Shown: one piece after another, positions 35,053-47,505 of the stretch
Position numbering within the stretch: position 1 is the stretch's first letter
Layout of the letters: each line of letters starts with the position of its first letter
Assembly (NCBI RefSeq): GCF_003399765.1
Contig: NZ_NFZV01000001.1
Coordinates: forward strand, 62,001-126,000
Reading direction: 5' to 3'
DNA: 64,000 nt
DNA from: Alkalilimnicola ehrlichii
GTDB taxonomy: Bacteria > Pseudomonadota > Gammaproteobacteria > Nitrococcales > AK92
The notes under the pieces: model-generated
Database searches by the model: none
Told to the model about the DNA's origin: nothing
What the model saw: the letters and a program-made list of their open reading frames with translations, nothing else
Made by a program: the position numbers and the translations under genes

Positions 35053-37538
35053 ATGAGACGCGCTATCCGTTATCTTATAGTACTATTCTTGCTCTTTTCG
35101 CTTGCAGTTTCCATAGCTGGAGGCGTTGCCTACTTCATTTTGGCGCCTAAGTTGCCGGAGGTGGAGTCGCTGCGCGACGTTAAGCTGCAAGTCCCGCTGC
35201 GGGTTTATTCTCAGGATGGGAAGCTGATTAGCGAGTTTGGCGAGCAACGTCGCGCGCCGCTACGCTACGAAGATATCCCCGAGCAAATGATCCAGGCCTT
35301 CCTGGCCGCCGAGGACGAGCGTTTCTTCACCCATCCTGGCGTCGATTACCAAGGTTTGATTCGCGCCGTCTGGCACATCGTGCGTACCGGCGAGATGGGG
35401 CCGGGCGGTAGTACGATTACCATGCAGGTAGCGCGCAATTTCTTTTTGAGCCGAGAGAAGACATACCTCCGTAAGGCCAACGAAATATTGTTGGCTTTGA
35501 AAATCGACAGAGAGCTCAGCAAGGAAGAAGTGCTGGAGCTTTATCTGAATAAAATTTTCTTAGGTCATCGGGCCTATGGCGTTGGTGCTGCCGCCCAAGT
35601 TTATTATGGCCGTTCGGTCGATGAGCTGACTTTGGCCGAAGTCGCCACCATTGCAGGCTTGCCGCAAGCACCCTCGGCGGCGAATCCGGTCAGCAACCCC
35701 CGAGCGGCGTTGCACGCCGGGGGTATGTGCTGCGTCGCATGTTGAGCTTGGGCTATATCACTCAGGCCGAGTTCGACGAGGCGATGGCAGCGCCCTTGAC
35801 GGCGCGCGTTTACGGCTTAAGCGCCGAGGTTGAGGCACCGTATGTTGCCGAAATGGTGCGAGCGGAAATGGTTACCCGTTTCGGTACCGAAGAGGCCTAC
35901 ACCGGTGGTTATCGCGTGTACACCTCGCTCGATTCGAACATGCAGCGAGCCGCTAACAGTGCGTTGCGAAGTGCGTTGTTGAGTTATGACGAACGGCATG
36001 GCTACCGTGGGCCGTTGGCTCAACTTGAGGCCGACGTGCTTGAAGACCCCGAGCAGCGTGCAGTGGCGATGGCTCCATATCGTCCGGTAGCCGGATTGTT
36101 GCCGGCCGTGGTGGTGTCTTTAGAGGTGGGTAAAGATGTCGAGCCTTCCGGCGAGGAGGAGGCGAAAGGCGTTCGCATCTATCTGCCGGCTTACGACGAG
36201 GAGCGCGTGCTGCCGTGGGAAGGCATCAGGTGGGCTAGGCCTTTTCTCAGTCGCAATGCGCAAGGACGCTTCCCGAGCGCGCCGGGCGACGTGTTTGATA
36301 TCGGAGACGTGATCCGAGTTCGCGAGACAAGTAGCGGTCTGCGGCTTGCGCAGGTGCCGGAGCCGGAAGGGACGTTGGTGGCTGTATCTCCCAAAGACGG
36401 CGGTATCTTAGCGCTGGCAGGGGGCTTCGATTTCTTCCACAGCCGATTCAACCGTGCGACGCAAGCGCAGCGCCAACCCGGTTCCAGCTTTAAGCCTTTC
36501 GTTTACGCGGCGGCCTTGGATAAGGGGTATACGCCGGCAACCATCGTTAACGATGCGCCGGTCGTATTTGAGGATGCGGCGTTGGAGGGAACTTGGCGAC
36601 CGGAGAATTATAGCGGCCGTTTCTACGGGCCGACGCGTCTGCGAGATGCTTTGGCTTTCTCGCGAAACCTGGTGTCGATCCGCGTTATGCAAAGCATTGG
36701 GGTTGGTTATACGGTGGATTATATGGAGCGGTTCGGCTTCGACCCGCAACGGATGCCGCGTAACCTTTCCTTGTCGTTGGGTAGTCCGGACGTCACGCCG
36801 TTGGAAATTACTTCCGCTTATGCGGTGTTTGCTAATGGCGGTTATCGGGTTGAGCCATGGTTTATTGACCGTATTGAAAGAGCAGATGGCGAGGTGCTTT
36901 ATCGGGCAGCACCGCTAATTGCCTGTGACGACTGCATCGAGAGCAGCGATTCCGACGAAGGTTGGACAGAAGTGGGCTTCGATACCGCTGCGGCGGACGA
37001 TATGGCGGCCGTCGAAGAGCTACACCGTTTGCCTATGCCGGAACCTTCGCCTGCGCCGCGGACATTATCGGCGCAGAACGCGTACCTAATGAACTCCATG
37101 TTGATGGATGTGGTTCGGCAAGGTACAGGGCGGCGACTGTTGCAGCTAGGGCGTTCCGATCTGGCAGGCAAAACGGGTACCACTAACGAACAAAGGGATG
37201 CTTGGTTCGTGGGTTATAACGGCGATGTCGTGGCGACGGCATGGGTAGGGTTTGATCAATCGTTACCCTTAGGCGCCGGCGAAACCGGTTCTAGCGCTGC
37301 ATTGCCGATGTGGTTGGAGTTCGTACGGGTAGCTTTGGACGGTAAGCCGGAGCGTGTCTTGCCGCAGCCGGAAGGTATCGTAACCGTGCGAATTGACCCC
37401 GATACCGGTCTCGTGACAAGTGCCAACAATCCGCGGGCGATTTTCGAGATCTTCATGGAAGATAATGTGCCCGCGGAGGATGGGGGAGACCGGCCGAGCA
37501 GCGGCAACGGCGGAGGGCCAAGCGACTCGTTGTTCTAG
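35053..37538 (+). CDS. mrcA: penicillin-binding protein 1A (bifunctional peptidoglycan synthase), frameshifted
   Basis: PBP1A polymerises and crosslinks peptidoglycan. One membrane helix (about 8-30) is followed by the glycosyltransferase domain with EDERFFTHPGVDYQG, GGSTITMQVARN and KILELYLN-like motifs. The frame breaks at 35715 where one C is missing; restoring it reads RAALHRRGYVLRRML and gives 828 residues. Downstream come the PBP1A-specific insert and the transpeptidase with the serine in PGSSFKPF, the SRN motif in FSRNLVS and KTGT in LAGKTGTTNEQ. The true start follows several in-frame codons; 35053 gives the usual N-terminus. Divergent from pilM, as in many gammaproteobacteria. Confidence 0.92.
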
Positions 37539-37703
37539 TGGGCTTTAGAAGCGTGGGGCGTCTTGGCGGCCGGCAGGCGGTGTGGGCGCCCTTACCCGAT
37601 CGATGTCGAGTCTGTGTGGCGGCGCTTCAGTTCTTTCATCGTCCGCGGTCGGTTTGCCGACAGTGCCTGCGGGTATCTTCGGTTTCTCAGCGGGAGAGAC
37701 AGG

Positions 37704-38312
37704 ATGGCGAAAAAGGTGAACCCAAGGGATGAACGTATGCGCCAGCGGCTTACCCTGGAGGCGGCTAGAATTATGGCTGAGGAAGGGGTGAGCGATTACG
37801 CCTTTGCCAAACGTAAGGCCGCCGAGCGTATCGGTGCGCCGGATACGCGAAACCTCCCCGGCAACCGCGAGATTCAAGACGCGTTAGCGGACTATCAACG
37901 CCTGTTTCAAGCAGAAGACCAGCCTGCCAGAGTACGTTATTTGCGTGAGCAAGCGGTGGCGGCGATGGAGTTCTTCAGTCCCTTCCGGCCCCGTTTGGTT
38001 GGCTCGGTCTTGAACGGCACCGCGAGTCAGCACTCGGATGTTAATTTGCATGTATTTGCGGATACGCCCGAGGAAGTCGTGTTGTTTCTCATGGAGCACA
38101 ACATTCCCTTCGAGACGGCTGAGCGGCGGCTACGGTTTGGCCGCGAGGATTACGTCATGGTGCCTGTGTTTCGGTTTGCGGCGGGCGACGTCATGGTCGA
38201 TCTAACGGTATTCGAGCCGGAAGGCCTACGAGAAGCGCCGCGCAGCCGCGTCGATGGGCAGCCGATGCAGCGTGCTAATTTGCCTGCCGTACGGGAGTTG
38301 TTGAGCGCCTGA
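37704..38312 (+). CDS. conserved hypothetical protein with nucleotidyltransferase-like motif
   Basis: The 202-residue soluble protein starts with a helical, basic region (EAARIMAEEGVSDYAFAKRKAAERIG) that looks like a DNA-binding or helical-bundle module. The central segment LVGSVLNGTASQHSDVNLHVFAD resembles the Gly-Ser and Asp-x-Asp pattern of minimal nucleotidyltransferases, though the second metal-binding acid is unclear because the pattern reads Asp-Val-Asn. I recognise no named family and assign no function. GGGAGA precedes the ATG at 37704; codons upstream are open but unlike coding sequence. It follows mrcA and precedes a shared terminator. Confidence 0.6.
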   Translation: MAKKVNPRDERMRQRLTLEAARIMAEEGVSDYAFAKRKAAERIGAPDTRNLPGNREIQDALADYQRLFQAEDQPARVRYLREQAVAAMEFFSPFRPRLVGSVLNGTASQHSDVNLHVFADTPEEVVLFLMEHNIPFETAERRLRFGREDYVMVPVFRFAAGDVMVDLTVFEPEGLREAPRSRVDGQPMQRANLPAVRELLSA

Positions 38313-38405
38313 GAATGTATGCCGGGCTCTTTGCCTGAGTCGCGTGGCATTATTTTCCGTGCCCTATTAGCAGGAGTATGCTGCCTACTGGCCAAGCGCT
38401 GAATC

Positions 38406-38443
38406 AAAAAGCCCGGGTTTTGAAGGCCCGGGCTTTTTTTTTT
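38406..38443. terminator. bidirectional intrinsic terminator between the hypothetical gene and gltA
   Basis: GCCCGGG (38411-38417) pairs with CCCGGGC (38427-38433), with five A before and ten T after. It serves the convergent hypothetical gene and gltA. Confidence 0.92.
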
Positions 38444-38460
38444 CATGCGTCAACTGTCTT

Positions 38461-39756
38461 TTAACGCTTGTCGATGGAGACGTAGTCGCGCGTGGCGGCG
38501 CCAGTGTAGATCTGGCGCGGGCGGCCAATACGCTGCTCCGGATCGGCGCTCATTTCCATCCACTGTGCGATCCAGCCCGGGGTCCGGCCCAACGCGAACA
38601 GAACCGTGAAGAACTCGGTCGGAATGCCCAGCGCACGATAGATGATGCCCGAGTAGAAGTCGACGTTCGGGTACAGTTTCCGCTCGACGAAGTACTCGTC
38701 CTGCAGCGCAATTTCTTCCAGGCGCATGGCCAGTTCGAGCTGCGGATCGTTACTCATGCCCAGTTCGTTCAGAACTTCGTGGCAAGTCTTGCGGATGATG
38801 GTCGCTCGCGGATCGTAGTTCTTGTAGACCCGGTGGCCGAAGCCCATAAGACGGAAGGGATCTTCCTTGTCTTTGGCTTTGTCGATGAACTTCGGCACGT
38901 TGCTGACATCGCCGATCTCTTCCAGCATGTTCAGCACCGCTTCGTTGGCACCGCCATGGGCAGGCCCCCAAAGCGCGGCGCAACCGGAAGCGATAGCCGC
39001 AAACGGGTTGGTGCCGGTGGAGCCGGCCAGGCGCACGGTGGACGTGCTGGCGTTCTGTTCGTGGTCGGCGTGCAGAATCAGCAGCTGATCCAGTGCTTTT
39101 TCCGCAATCGGGTTAACTTCGTAATCTTCGTTCGGCCGCGAGAACAGCATGTTCAGGAAGTTCCCGGTGTAGCTGAGCGTGTTCTGCGGGTAAATGAAGG
39201 GCTCGCCGATCATGTGTTTGAAAGCGGCGGCGGAGATCGTCGGCATTTTGGCGATGATGCGGTGGGCGCAGATTTCGCGGCTGGCCGGGTCGTTAACGTC
39301 GATGCTTTCGTGATAGAACGCCGACAGCGAGCCAACGACTGCCGTGAGCATTGCCATCGGGTGAGCGTCGTAGTGGAAGCCATTGAAGAAGTTCTTCAGG
39401 CTTTCGTTCACCATGTTGTGGCGGGTGATCGAACTGGTGAATTCGCTTAGCTGATCGGCGGTGGGCAGCTCTCCGTAGAGCAGGAGGTAAGAGACTTCGA
39501 GGAAAGAGCTCTTTTCTGCCAGTTGATCGATCGGATAGCCGCGATAAAGCAGTATGCCTTCGTCGCCGTCGATAAAAGTAATGTCGCTACGGCAGCTTGC
39601 CGTGGAAGTGAAGCCTGGGTCGTAAGTAAAGTAGCCGAACTGGCTGTATAGGCTTTTGATGTCGACTACATCCGGCCCGTGGGTGCCGCTACGGATAGGG
39701 AAATCGACAGTCTTGCCCGAAGCGTTGTCGGTTACTGTGAGGGTCTTCTGCGACAT
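38461..39756 (-). CDS. gltA: citrate synthase GltA
   Basis: GltA joins acetyl-CoA and oxaloacetate at the head of the TCA cycle. The 431-residue protein is of the hexameric type II class, with the N-terminal domain and the active-site motifs [24 protein letters not shown] and [13 protein letters not shown]; the catalytic Asp sits in the later DFYSGI segment. AGGAGAG lies before the ATG. Transcribed alone, with terminators on both sides. Confidence 0.95.
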   Translation of the reverse strand: MSQKTLTVTDNASGKTVDFPIRSGTHGPDVVDIKSLYSQFGYFTYDPGFTSTASCRSDITFIDGDEGILLYRGYPIDQLAEKSSFLEVSYLLLYGELPTADQLSEFTSSITRHNMVNESLKNFFNGFHYDAHPMAMLTAVVGSLSAFYHESIDVNDPASREICAHRIIAKMPTISAAAFKHMIGEPFIYPQNTLSYTGNFLNMLFSRPNEDYEVNPIAEKALDQLLILHADHEQNASTSTVRLAGSTGTNPFAAIASGCAALWGPAHGGANEAVLNMLEEIGDVSNVPKFIDKAKDKEDPFRLMGFGHRVYKNYDPRATIIRKTCHEVLNELGMSNDPQLELAMRLEEIALQDEYFVERKLYPNVDFYSGIIYRALGIPTEFFTVLFALGRTPGWIAQWMEMSADPEQRIGRPRQIYTGAATRDYVSIDKR

Positions 39757-40094
39757 GGAACGCTCTCCTAAACTTTAAACCGTGAACCCACGGTATGAAA
39801 TGCCGAAAAGCGACCACGCTCGGCCGCTGCTGCCTGCAACGCCAGTCTCTTGACTGTAGGCCTCCTTACTTTTCCACGGGAGGCTCATGCGATAGGCAAA
39901 TAAAGGCATTGCCCTGCCGGCGCCGGTTCGCGCGCTACATTCCTCGAAAAGCAGGTCATTAGGCCGCGCAGATAGTACCAATAAACCCCTATGGCGGGAA
40001 GCGGCTGCGAGAAAGGAATGTGAAATTGTTTCTATAACAGAGGTTTATGATGTGCCCAAGATGGGTGCAAGGACGGTTTTGGGGGGTGTTGCGA
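39757..40094. other. gltA upstream region
   Basis: No gene is recognisable in this stretch. It holds the candidate gltA promoter at 40031-40059 and, at its right edge, the rpmE2 terminator. A 68-codon minus-strand frame at 39775-39981 has no ribosome-binding site or family resemblance. Confidence 0.5.
40031..40059 (-). promoter_or_regulatory. possible sigma70 promoter for gltA
   Basis: On the minus strand TTGGGC and TATAGA are 17 bases apart. Both hexamers are moderate and the leader to gltA would be about 270 bases, so this is tentative. Confidence 0.35.
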
Positions 40095-40096
40095 AC

Positions 40097-40124
40097 AAAA
40101 AAGCGCCCGTAAAGGGCGCTTTTT
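40097..40124 (-). terminator. intrinsic terminator after rpmE2
   Basis: AGCGCCC (40102-40108) pairs with GGGCGCT (40114-40120), flanked by A and T runs on both sides. On the minus strand six T follow, 17 bases past the L31 stop. Confidence 0.9.
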
Positions 40125-40140
40125 AGGAGCTTGGGTAGGC

Positions 40141-40404
40141 TTATTTGCCGCGGCGAGCGGAGAGGCCGCCAAACTTCTTGTTGAACTGGTCGACACGACC
40201 GCCGCTGCTGAGAACCCGTTGTTTACCGGTGAAGAACGGGTGGCTCTTGCTGGAGACTTCCAGCTTCACCAGCGGGTACTCATTCCCGTCTTCCCACTTG
40301 ATGGTGTCCTTGGTTTGCACGGTGGACCGGGTCAGGAACGCGAAATCGCTCGAGATGTCCTGGAACACCACCTCTCGATACTCGGGATGGATGTCTTTCT
40401 TCAT
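40141..40404 (-). CDS. rpmE2: 50S ribosomal protein L31, type B (zinc-free)
   Basis: The 87-residue protein begins [16 protein letters not shown] and contains [12 protein letters not shown], the type B L31 pattern. It has no cysteine, so it is the zinc-independent form. In genomes with two L31 genes this form replaces the zinc-containing one when zinc is scarce; whether a second copy exists here is not visible. AAGGTG precedes the ATG at 40404. The longer open frame upstream is not conserved in type. No Zur box was recognised. Confidence 0.92.
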   Translation of the reverse strand: MKKDIHPEYREVVFQDISSDFAFLTRSTVQTKDTIKWEDGNEYPLVKLEVSSKSHPFFTGKQRVLSSGGRVDQFNKKFGGLSARRGK

Positions 40405-40506
40405 GACTGACTGCACCTTAATGCTCAACGCCCGGAAGCACCGGGAGGCCGGAATCCGAAAAGGGGGTAAGGATAGACGCACTTGCGCTTCTGAGCAAGT
40501 GCGCGT

Positions 40507-40884
40507 TTAGTGTGCCCGCTCACTTTTCGTGCGCTCGGCAGCGCTTTTCTGGCTGAATTCGATGATTTGGGCGCTAGACGCGGGCGTGCTGTTGCCGTCG
40601 CGAGCGTCTTCCAGCGCTTTGAGCAAGCCGCGCTCGCCGAGTAGCGAGTCCCACATCATCGCCGAGATTCGTAAACAGGCGGCTAACGGGTTGGAGGCAC
40701 AATCGCGGGTGCGGTCGATACGCCATTGTAGTCGACGTAGGCGGTCCTGACGGTCCGGCGGCGCGAGGCGAATAAATTGCTCTATATACTCCGCCCGGCG
40801 GGCTTCGAATTCGGCCGGATCGCGATTGGCCAGTTTCGCCCAGGCGTCGAAATCAAAATCGGGTTCTTGCGCGGTCCGTTGCAT
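40507..40884 (-). CDS. DUF3135 domain protein
   Basis: The 125-residue protein contains FDFDAWAKLANRDPAEFEARR and then LQWRIDRTRD, with a later Met-Met-Trp-Asp segment, which is the pattern of the DUF3135 family found in gammaproteobacteria. It is helical and soluble, with no known role. GGAGG lies four bases before the ATG at 40884; an earlier ATG six codons upstream lacks one. It is divergent from rimO. Confidence 0.7.
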   Translation of the reverse strand: MQRTAQEPDFDFDAWAKLANRDPAEFEARRAEYIEQFIRLAPPDRQDRLRRLQWRIDRTRDCASNPLAACLRISAMMWDSLLGERGLLKALEDARDGNSTPASSAQIIEFSQKSAAERTKSERAH

Positions 40885-41251
40885 ATAGCCTCCATTGCCC
40901 AAAGCCGGGTCGTCCTTAACAGGAAAGATAGCATAGGCTTAAGGAAATACTGAATAATTAACGTTGCCGAGTACCGTCTTGTGGCGCCTTTCATCCCCGC
41001 CGAGCGGGAGCAAATCTTGGTTTTGAATCCTTCAGAGAAAGCCGTTCCGCTGCTGTAAGCAATGAGGTCTGCCAGCTGCGCACAGGATCGCGCGAGTATC
41101 GTGCCGGCTGAGCCGTCCGCGGGTTGGTGGGCTTGCCTAACGCGTGAATAATTTGATCAATGTTTCCTTAACCCTGGCGACGAAGTTACGTATAGTGCCG
41201 CCATCTCGGTGTATAGGGTTGCCGACACCTCCTCACAAGATGTCGTGGGTC
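40885..41251. other. divergent upstream region of the DUF3135 gene and rimO
   Basis: No gene was recognised here. The stretch contains the rimO promoter at 41168-41196; nothing else clear was seen. Confidence 0.5.
41168..41196 (+). promoter_or_regulatory. sigma70 promoter for rimO
   Basis: TTAACC and TATAGT are separated by 17 bases. Transcription would start near 41203, which excludes the longer open frame beginning at 41144. Confidence 0.55.
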
Positions 41252-42577
41252 ATGGACTATGGATACAGCGAAACAGCCAAAATCGGATTCGTCAGCTTAG
41301 GTTGCCCTAAAGCTTTAGTGGATTCGGAGCGCATTCTTACCCAGTTGCGAGCCGAGGGCTATCATCTGGTGCCGACCTACGACGATGCCGATTTGGTCGT
41401 GGTGAATACCTGCGGCTTCATCGACGCGGCCGTGGAAGAGTCCCTGGATGCCATCGGGGAGGCGGTTGCCGAGAACGGTAAGGTCGTCGTTACCGGTTGC
41501 TTGGGAGCGAAAGAGGATGTGATTCGGGAGAAACACCCGCAAGTTCTGAAGGTGACAGGCCCTCACGCGTACGAAGAGGTGGTCGGCGCCGTTCACGAGC
41601 ATCTCCCGCCCCGGCACGATCCCTTCACCAGCTTAGTTCCGCCGCAAGGCGTTAAGCTTACCCCGCGCCACTACGCATATCTCAAAATATCGGAAGGCTG
41701 CAATCACCGTTGTACGTTTTGCATCATTCCGTCCATGCGTGGCGATCTGGTGAGTCGGCCTATCGGCGAAGTTTTGGACGAGGCTAAGCGGCTGGCGGAT
41801 GCTGGAGTGAAAGAGCTCTTGGTGATTTCCCAGGATACCAGTGCCTACGGCGTGGATACGCGCTACCGTACCGGCTTTTGGCAGGGGCGCCCGGTGAAAA
41901 CGCGCATGAAAGAGCTTTGCGAGGCCCTCTCCGCGCTTGGCATTTGGGTGCGGCTGCATTACGTCTACCCCTATCCGCATGTGGACGACATTATCCCGTT
42001 GATGGCCGAGGGCAAGCTGTTGCCCTACCTTGATGTGCCTTTGCAGCATGCCAGCCCGCGCATTCTGAAAGCGATGCGGCGTCCCGCATCCAGCGAAAAT
42101 AACCTCAAACGGATTCGAGCGTGGCGTGAAATTTGTCCGGACTTGACCATCCGGTCGACGTTCATCGTCGGTTTTCCTGGGGAAACCGAAGAGGATTTCC
42201 AGGAGTTGTTGGATTTCCTCGAAGAGGCGCGCTTGGACCGGGTCGGCTGTTTCAAGTATTCCCCGGTTGAGGGGGCGGCGGCCAACGAGCTGGCCGATCC
42301 GGTGCCGGAGGCCGTTAAAGAGGAACGTCTGGCGCGCTTTATGGACGTTCAGGCTCGGATCAGTGCGGAGAAACTGGCGGAAAAAGTTGGTCGCACAGTC
42401 AAAGTGCTTGTCGACGAGGTGGATGCGGAGGGTGCAATCGCCCGTAGTAGCGCTGACGCGCCGGAAATCGACGGCAGCGTCTACGTTGTCGACGGCCAGA
42501 ATCTAACCGTCGGCGACCGGGCTGAGGTGCTTATTGAACACGCCGATGAGCACGATCTTTGGGGGCGTCGAGTTTAA
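41252..42577 (+). CDS. rimO: ribosomal protein uS12 methylthiotransferase RimO
   Basis: RimO adds a methylthio group to an aspartate of ribosomal protein uS12. The 441-residue protein, the same length as in E. coli, has the UPF0004 domain with cluster cysteines ([20 protein letters not shown]), the radical-SAM motif CNHRCTFC and a C-terminal TRAM domain. The Met-Asp-Tyr start is preferred for length; an ATG four codons earlier (41240) is also possible and neither has a strong Shine-Dalgarno. Confidence 0.92.
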   Translation: MDYGYSETAKIGFVSLGCPKALVDSERILTQLRAEGYHLVPTYDDADLVVVNTCGFIDAAVEESLDAIGEAVAENGKVVVTGCLGAKEDVIREKHPQVLKVTGPHAYEEVVGAVHEHLPPRHDPFTSLVPPQGVKLTPRHYAYLKISEGCNHRCTFCIIPSMRGDLVSRPIGEVLDEAKRLADAGVKELLVISQDTSAYGVDTRYRTGFWQGRPVKTRMKELCEALSALGIWVRLHYVYPYPHVDDIIPLMAEGKLLPYLDVPLQHASPRILKAMRRPASSENNLKRIRAWREICPDLTIRSTFIVGFPGETEEDFQELLDFLEEARLDRVGCFKYSPVEGAAANELADPVPEAVKEERLARFMDVQARISAEKLAEKVGRTVKVLVDEVDAEGAIARSSADAPEIDGSVYVVDGQNLTVGDRAEVLIEHADEHDLWGRRV

Positions 42578-42628
42578 GAAGTCGGTCGGCCGTTAGCAGG
42601 TTGCCGAAAATGATTCTTCGGTAACCTG

Positions 42629-43159
42629 TTAGTACTGGCGAAGGGTTAAGCGATCGCCCCGTTGGGTGAATTCCAGGTGCTTGAGAAAGCTCATGCCCAG
42701 GAGGATCTCGTCGGCGTCCATGTGGGGGTTGATGGATGCACGAACGTCTTCTAGCGCTATAGGGCCAAGTTCGACCTGTTCGAGTTGCGTGCGGTAGCCG
42801 GTGATGATGCCGGCTGCCGTGCGGTACTGTTGCGGGGCGCCCCTCTCCAGCCCAAGCCGCTCGGCGATCCGCCCAGGAATGGAAATATCGCTCGCGCCGG
42901 TGTCGAGCATGAAGGTGACTGCTTCGCCGTTGATTCTTCCCGTCGCGATATAGTGGCCGTAACGGTTGCGTTGTAACGTCACTTCTCGGGTGCCGTCGAC
43001 CAAGGTCTCGCCGCCGGGGTTGCGATTAGGGTTTTGCTGTCCTTCCAGCCAGTAATTAAAGCCGCCCGTGAGTAATAACAGCACCAGGATCCACATGGCG
43101 ATGAACATCATCGTGCCGGCGCGTTTGGCATTCGACTGCGGGGTTTGTTGGTGATTCAT
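42629..43159 (-). CDS. membrane-anchored retropepsin-like aspartic protease
   Basis: The 176-residue protein has one N-terminal membrane anchor (about 17-36) and a single-domain retropepsin fold with the catalytic motif Leu-Asp-Thr-Gly-Ala-Ser-Asp. A flap region and a closing LLGMSFL motif complete the TIGR02281-type clan AA family. Such proteins act as dimers facing the periplasm; the substrate is unknown. GGAGGG precedes the ATG. The gene lies next to hemW in the same direction. Confidence 0.82.
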   Translation of the reverse strand: MNHQQTPQSNAKRAGTMMFIAMWILVLLLLTGGFNYWLEGQQNPNRNPGGETLVDGTREVTLQRNRYGHYIATGRINGEAVTFMLDTGASDISIPGRIAERLGLERGAPQQYRTAAGIITGYRTQLEQVELGPIALEDVRASINPHMDADEILLGMSFLKHLEFTQRGDRLTLRQY

Positions 43160-43222
43160 GAACGGGCCCTCCGCTCGTTATAGTACCCGATTAAAGGGGA
43201 TGGGCGCGCGGCGCATGCATGC

Positions 43223-44377
43223 TCAGGCGTTTGCCGATAGAAACAATTCGAGTGTTTCGTTGAGGTACAAGCTGCCGACTTCGGTAGGGCGTACGATGTC
43301 GGCGACTCGTTCGAGTAGGCCTCGGTCGATGGCTGCTGTCGCGGGGGCTTGAAAATGCCGCTCCCAATCAAGGCCGGTGCGGGCTTCGCAAAACGGTATG
43401 GCGAAACCCTCGCGTAAACGCAGCGCGTTCATCATAAATTCCAGCACAATGTCTTTTTCCGACAGGCGTTTTTCACCTTGCAAGACAGAGGCTTGGCCGG
43501 CGTGTTGTTGGTAATCGCGCGGGTGTTTGACTTTCCAGTACCGATGGATGCCGTCGGCGTTGCTGATTTTGCCATGTGCGCCGGCGCCGATGGCCAAATA
43601 ATCGCCAAATAACCAATAGTTGAGGTTATGTCGACAGTATCGTCCTGCTTGGGCATACGCGGAAACTTCATACTGCGTATAACCATGCTGGGCTAACAGG
43701 GCTTGACCGGCTACGTGCATGTCATACACCGCGTCCTCGTCCGGCAGTATCGGCGGTCGGGCGTGGAATAAGGTGTTGGGTTCTAGCGTTAGTTGGTAGT
43801 AGCTGATATGAGCCGGCGCGAGCTCGATAGCCTGGCGAAGGTCCGCTTGAGCCGCGGCAAGGTCCTGCTCCGGCAGGCCGAACATCAGATCTAAATTGAA
43901 GTTGTCGAAGCCTGCTCCGCGGGCAGCTTCCGCTGCGCGCAGGGCTTCCTCTGCGCCGTGGATTCGGCCTAGTCGTTGCAGTTGCTCTGTACCAAAGCTT
44001 TGGATGCCGATCGATAACCGATTGACGCCGGCCTCGCGAAAGCCCTCGAACCGGGCCTGCTCAACCGTACCCGGATTAGCTTCCAGGGTGATCTCGGCAT
44101 CGGCTGCGAGGTTGAGGCGCTCTCGTGTCTCCGTCAGTAAGCGAGCAATGGCTGTCGGCGGAAACAGGCTCGGTGTGCCGCCGCCGAAGAAAATGCTGCT
44201 AACCGGTCGCGAGCCGGCCCGCACCGCTTCGCTGTCTAGATCCTTTAGCAAGGCGTCGACATAGGCGTCTGCGGGCAGGTCTCGTTTCAGCGCGTGCGAG
44301 TTAAAGTCGCAATAAGGGCATTTCTGGACGCACCACGGTAGGTGGACGTATAGCGCGAGCGGCGGTGGCGGATTCAT
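43223..44377 (-). CDS. hemW: HemW haem chaperone, radical-SAM family
   Basis: HemW resembles oxygen-independent coproporphyrinogen oxidase but hands haem to client proteins. The 384-residue protein has the cluster cysteines at 16, 20 and 23 ([13 protein letters not shown]), without the extra N-terminal cysteine and extension of true HemN. GGGTPS and LMFGLPEQ are the expected family motifs. Its start overlaps the rdgB stop by four bases. Confidence 0.9.
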   Translation of the reverse strand: MNPPPPLALYVHLPWCVQKCPYCDFNSHALKRDLPADAYVDALLKDLDSEAVRAGSRPVSSIFFGGGTPSLFPPTAIARLLTETRERLNLAADAEITLEANPGTVEQARFEGFREAGVNRLSIGIQSFGTEQLQRLGRIHGAEEALRAAEAARGAGFDNFNLDLMFGLPEQDLAAAQADLRQAIELAPAHISYYQLTLEPNTLFHARPPILPDEDAVYDMHVAGQALLAQHGYTQYEVSAYAQAGRYCRHNLNYWLFGDYLAIGAGAHGKISNADGIHRYWKVKHPRDYQQHAGQASVLQGEKRLSEKDIVLEFMMNALRLREGFAIPFCEARTGLDWERHFQAPATAAIDRGLLERVADIVRPTEVGSLYLNETLELFLSANA

Positions 44378-44976
44378 CGCCCCAGAACCTGCTCCAATTG
44401 CGCCAATAGCTGGCGTACGGCCTGGCCTCGGTGGCTAAGGCGATTCTTGCTGACCGGGTCGAGTTCGGCTGCGCTGAGGTGTTCCTCCGGAACGAAGAAC
44501 AGCGGGTCGTAGCCGAAGCCGTTGCTGCCCCGAGGGGCTGTCAGCACGCGCCCCGGCCATTGGCCGTGGCTGATGATCGGAATGGGGTCTTCGGCGTGCC
44601 GCAGATAGACGACAACCGCATGAAACTGCGCGCCGCGCTCGGTTTGCGGAACGTCGGCGAGGTTTTTTAGCAGTAGCGCGTTGTTTTCTTCGTCGCTGGC
44701 GTTTTGGCCGGCATAGCGCGCGGAGTAAATGCCCGGTGCGCCGCCCAAAGCGTCCACCGCTAGGCCGGAGTCGTCGGCGATTGCCGGTAGCCCTGTGGCG
44801 CGGCTGGCATGTCGTGCCTTGATGAGGGCATTCTCGACAAAGGTCAGCCCGGTTTCCTCGGCGGCACTTACGCCGTAATGGGATTGCGGTTTCAGGTCTA
44901 TCGGTAAACCTTCAAGCAAGGCGGCGAGTTCCGCCACCTTGCCTTGGTTGTTGCTGGCAAATACGGTTTCTTGCAT
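44374..44976 (-). CDS. rdgB: XTP/dITP pyrophosphatase RdgB
   Basis: RdgB removes deaminated purine nucleoside triphosphates from the pool. The 200-residue protein opens with the substrate motif [12 protein letters not shown] (Ham1/NTPase family), then has [13 protein letters not shown], the catalytic [24 protein letters not shown] region and [10 protein letters not shown]. It starts seven bases after the rph stop and is coupled to hemW. Confidence 0.94.
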   Translation of the reverse strand: MQETVFASNNQGKVAELAALLEGLPIDLKPQSHYGVSAAEETGLTFVENALIKARHASRATGLPAIADDSGLAVDALGGAPGIYSARYAGQNASDEENNALLLKNLADVPQTERGAQFHAVVVYLRHAEDPIPIISHGQWPGRVLTAPRGSNGFGYDPLFFVPEEHLSAAELDPVSKNRLSHRGQAVRQLLAQLEQVLGR

Positions 44977-44982
44977 GGGCTG

Positions 44983-45704
44983 TTAAAGCTCTTCCGCGAG
45001 TGCTGCTTTCTGGATCGCGATCAGCTCGGCTATTCCATTGGAGGCCAGTTCCGTCATACGGTTCAATTCGTCCTGGCGAAAGGCATGGCCTTCGGCAGTG
45101 CCTTGCAGTTCGATGAAGGCACCGGCGTCGTTCATGACGACGTTCATATCGGTTTCCGCCTCCGAGTCCTCGGCATAATCCAAGTCCAGTACCGGCGTGC
45201 CACGGTAAATGCCTACCGAGACGGCCGCTACCTGGCCGAACAGCGGTTGCTTACGCAGTAACTTGTTGCGGCGTAAATGGGCAATGGCGTCGGCCAAGGC
45301 TACATAGGCGCCGGTGATGGCCGCGGTACGGGTGCCGCCGTCGGCTTGAATGACATCGCAATCGAGTACGATTTACGCTCGCCGAGCGCTTCCAGGTTGA
45401 CGGCGGCGCGCAAGGCACGGCCGATCAGGCGCTGGATTTCCTGGGTACGGCCCTGCTGTTTGCCGCGGGCGGCTTCGCGGTCGCTGCGGGTGTGGGTGGC
45501 GCGCGGCAGCATGCCGTATTCGGCCGTTACCCAGCCGCGGCCACTGTTCCGCATCCAGGGTGGAACTCGGTCTTCAACGCTCGCATTGCATAATACATGG
45601 GTGTCGCCAAACTCGATCAGGATGGAGCCTTCGGCGTGCTTAGTATAACCGCGAGTGATACGGATCGGTCTCAATTCGTCGGGGCGACGACCACTTGGGC
45701 GCAT
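44983..45704 (-). CDS. rph: ribonuclease PH, frameshifted
   Basis: RNase PH trims the 3' ends of tRNA precursors with phosphate. The N-terminal part begins [14 protein letters not shown] and has [16 protein letters not shown]. The frame breaks after LGERK at 45372-45374, where an AAA run (TTT on the plus strand) should be four; restoring it reads [22 protein letters not shown] and joins the downstream frame, giving 240 residues (usual 238-240). E. coli K-12 rph is a known natural frameshift mutant, but here the change fits the general deletion pattern. Divergent from yicC. Confidence 0.9.
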
Positions 45705-45865
45705 TGCCTACCTCATAGCTGGGTGGGAGAAGCGGGCAAGCCTAGCATAACGGGCATGGCCGGGGGGATACGATATCAGGCCCGGCTGGTTTTTCCCGCT
45801 TCAAGAATGCGTAAGATCTCGGCTTTATCACCGGGGCGTCGACCGGCCGCAAAGAGGAAATCGCC

Positions 45866-47370
<1,505 letters not shown>

Positions 47371-47505
47371 CTTAGGGGTGTCGTGTGTCGTCGTCGCCTA
47401 AGCGCCACGGCGCTGCAAGTGCGGGCTTCCCAGCAAGCGTGCATAGGCGCTAGAATTGAACCCTTGACGTTAGAATTTGCTTGTATACCTTGACGGAGGC
47501 GAGAT

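Noticed and set aside
45300-45704. rph as a true frameshift mutant like that of E. coli K-12
   Set aside because: The break is at a short A run and matches the window-wide one-base deletion pattern, so sequence error is the simpler reading.
47462-47487. TTGACG and TATACC before rpoZ as a promoter
   Set aside because: The spacing is only 14 bases, too short for a sigma70 promoter.
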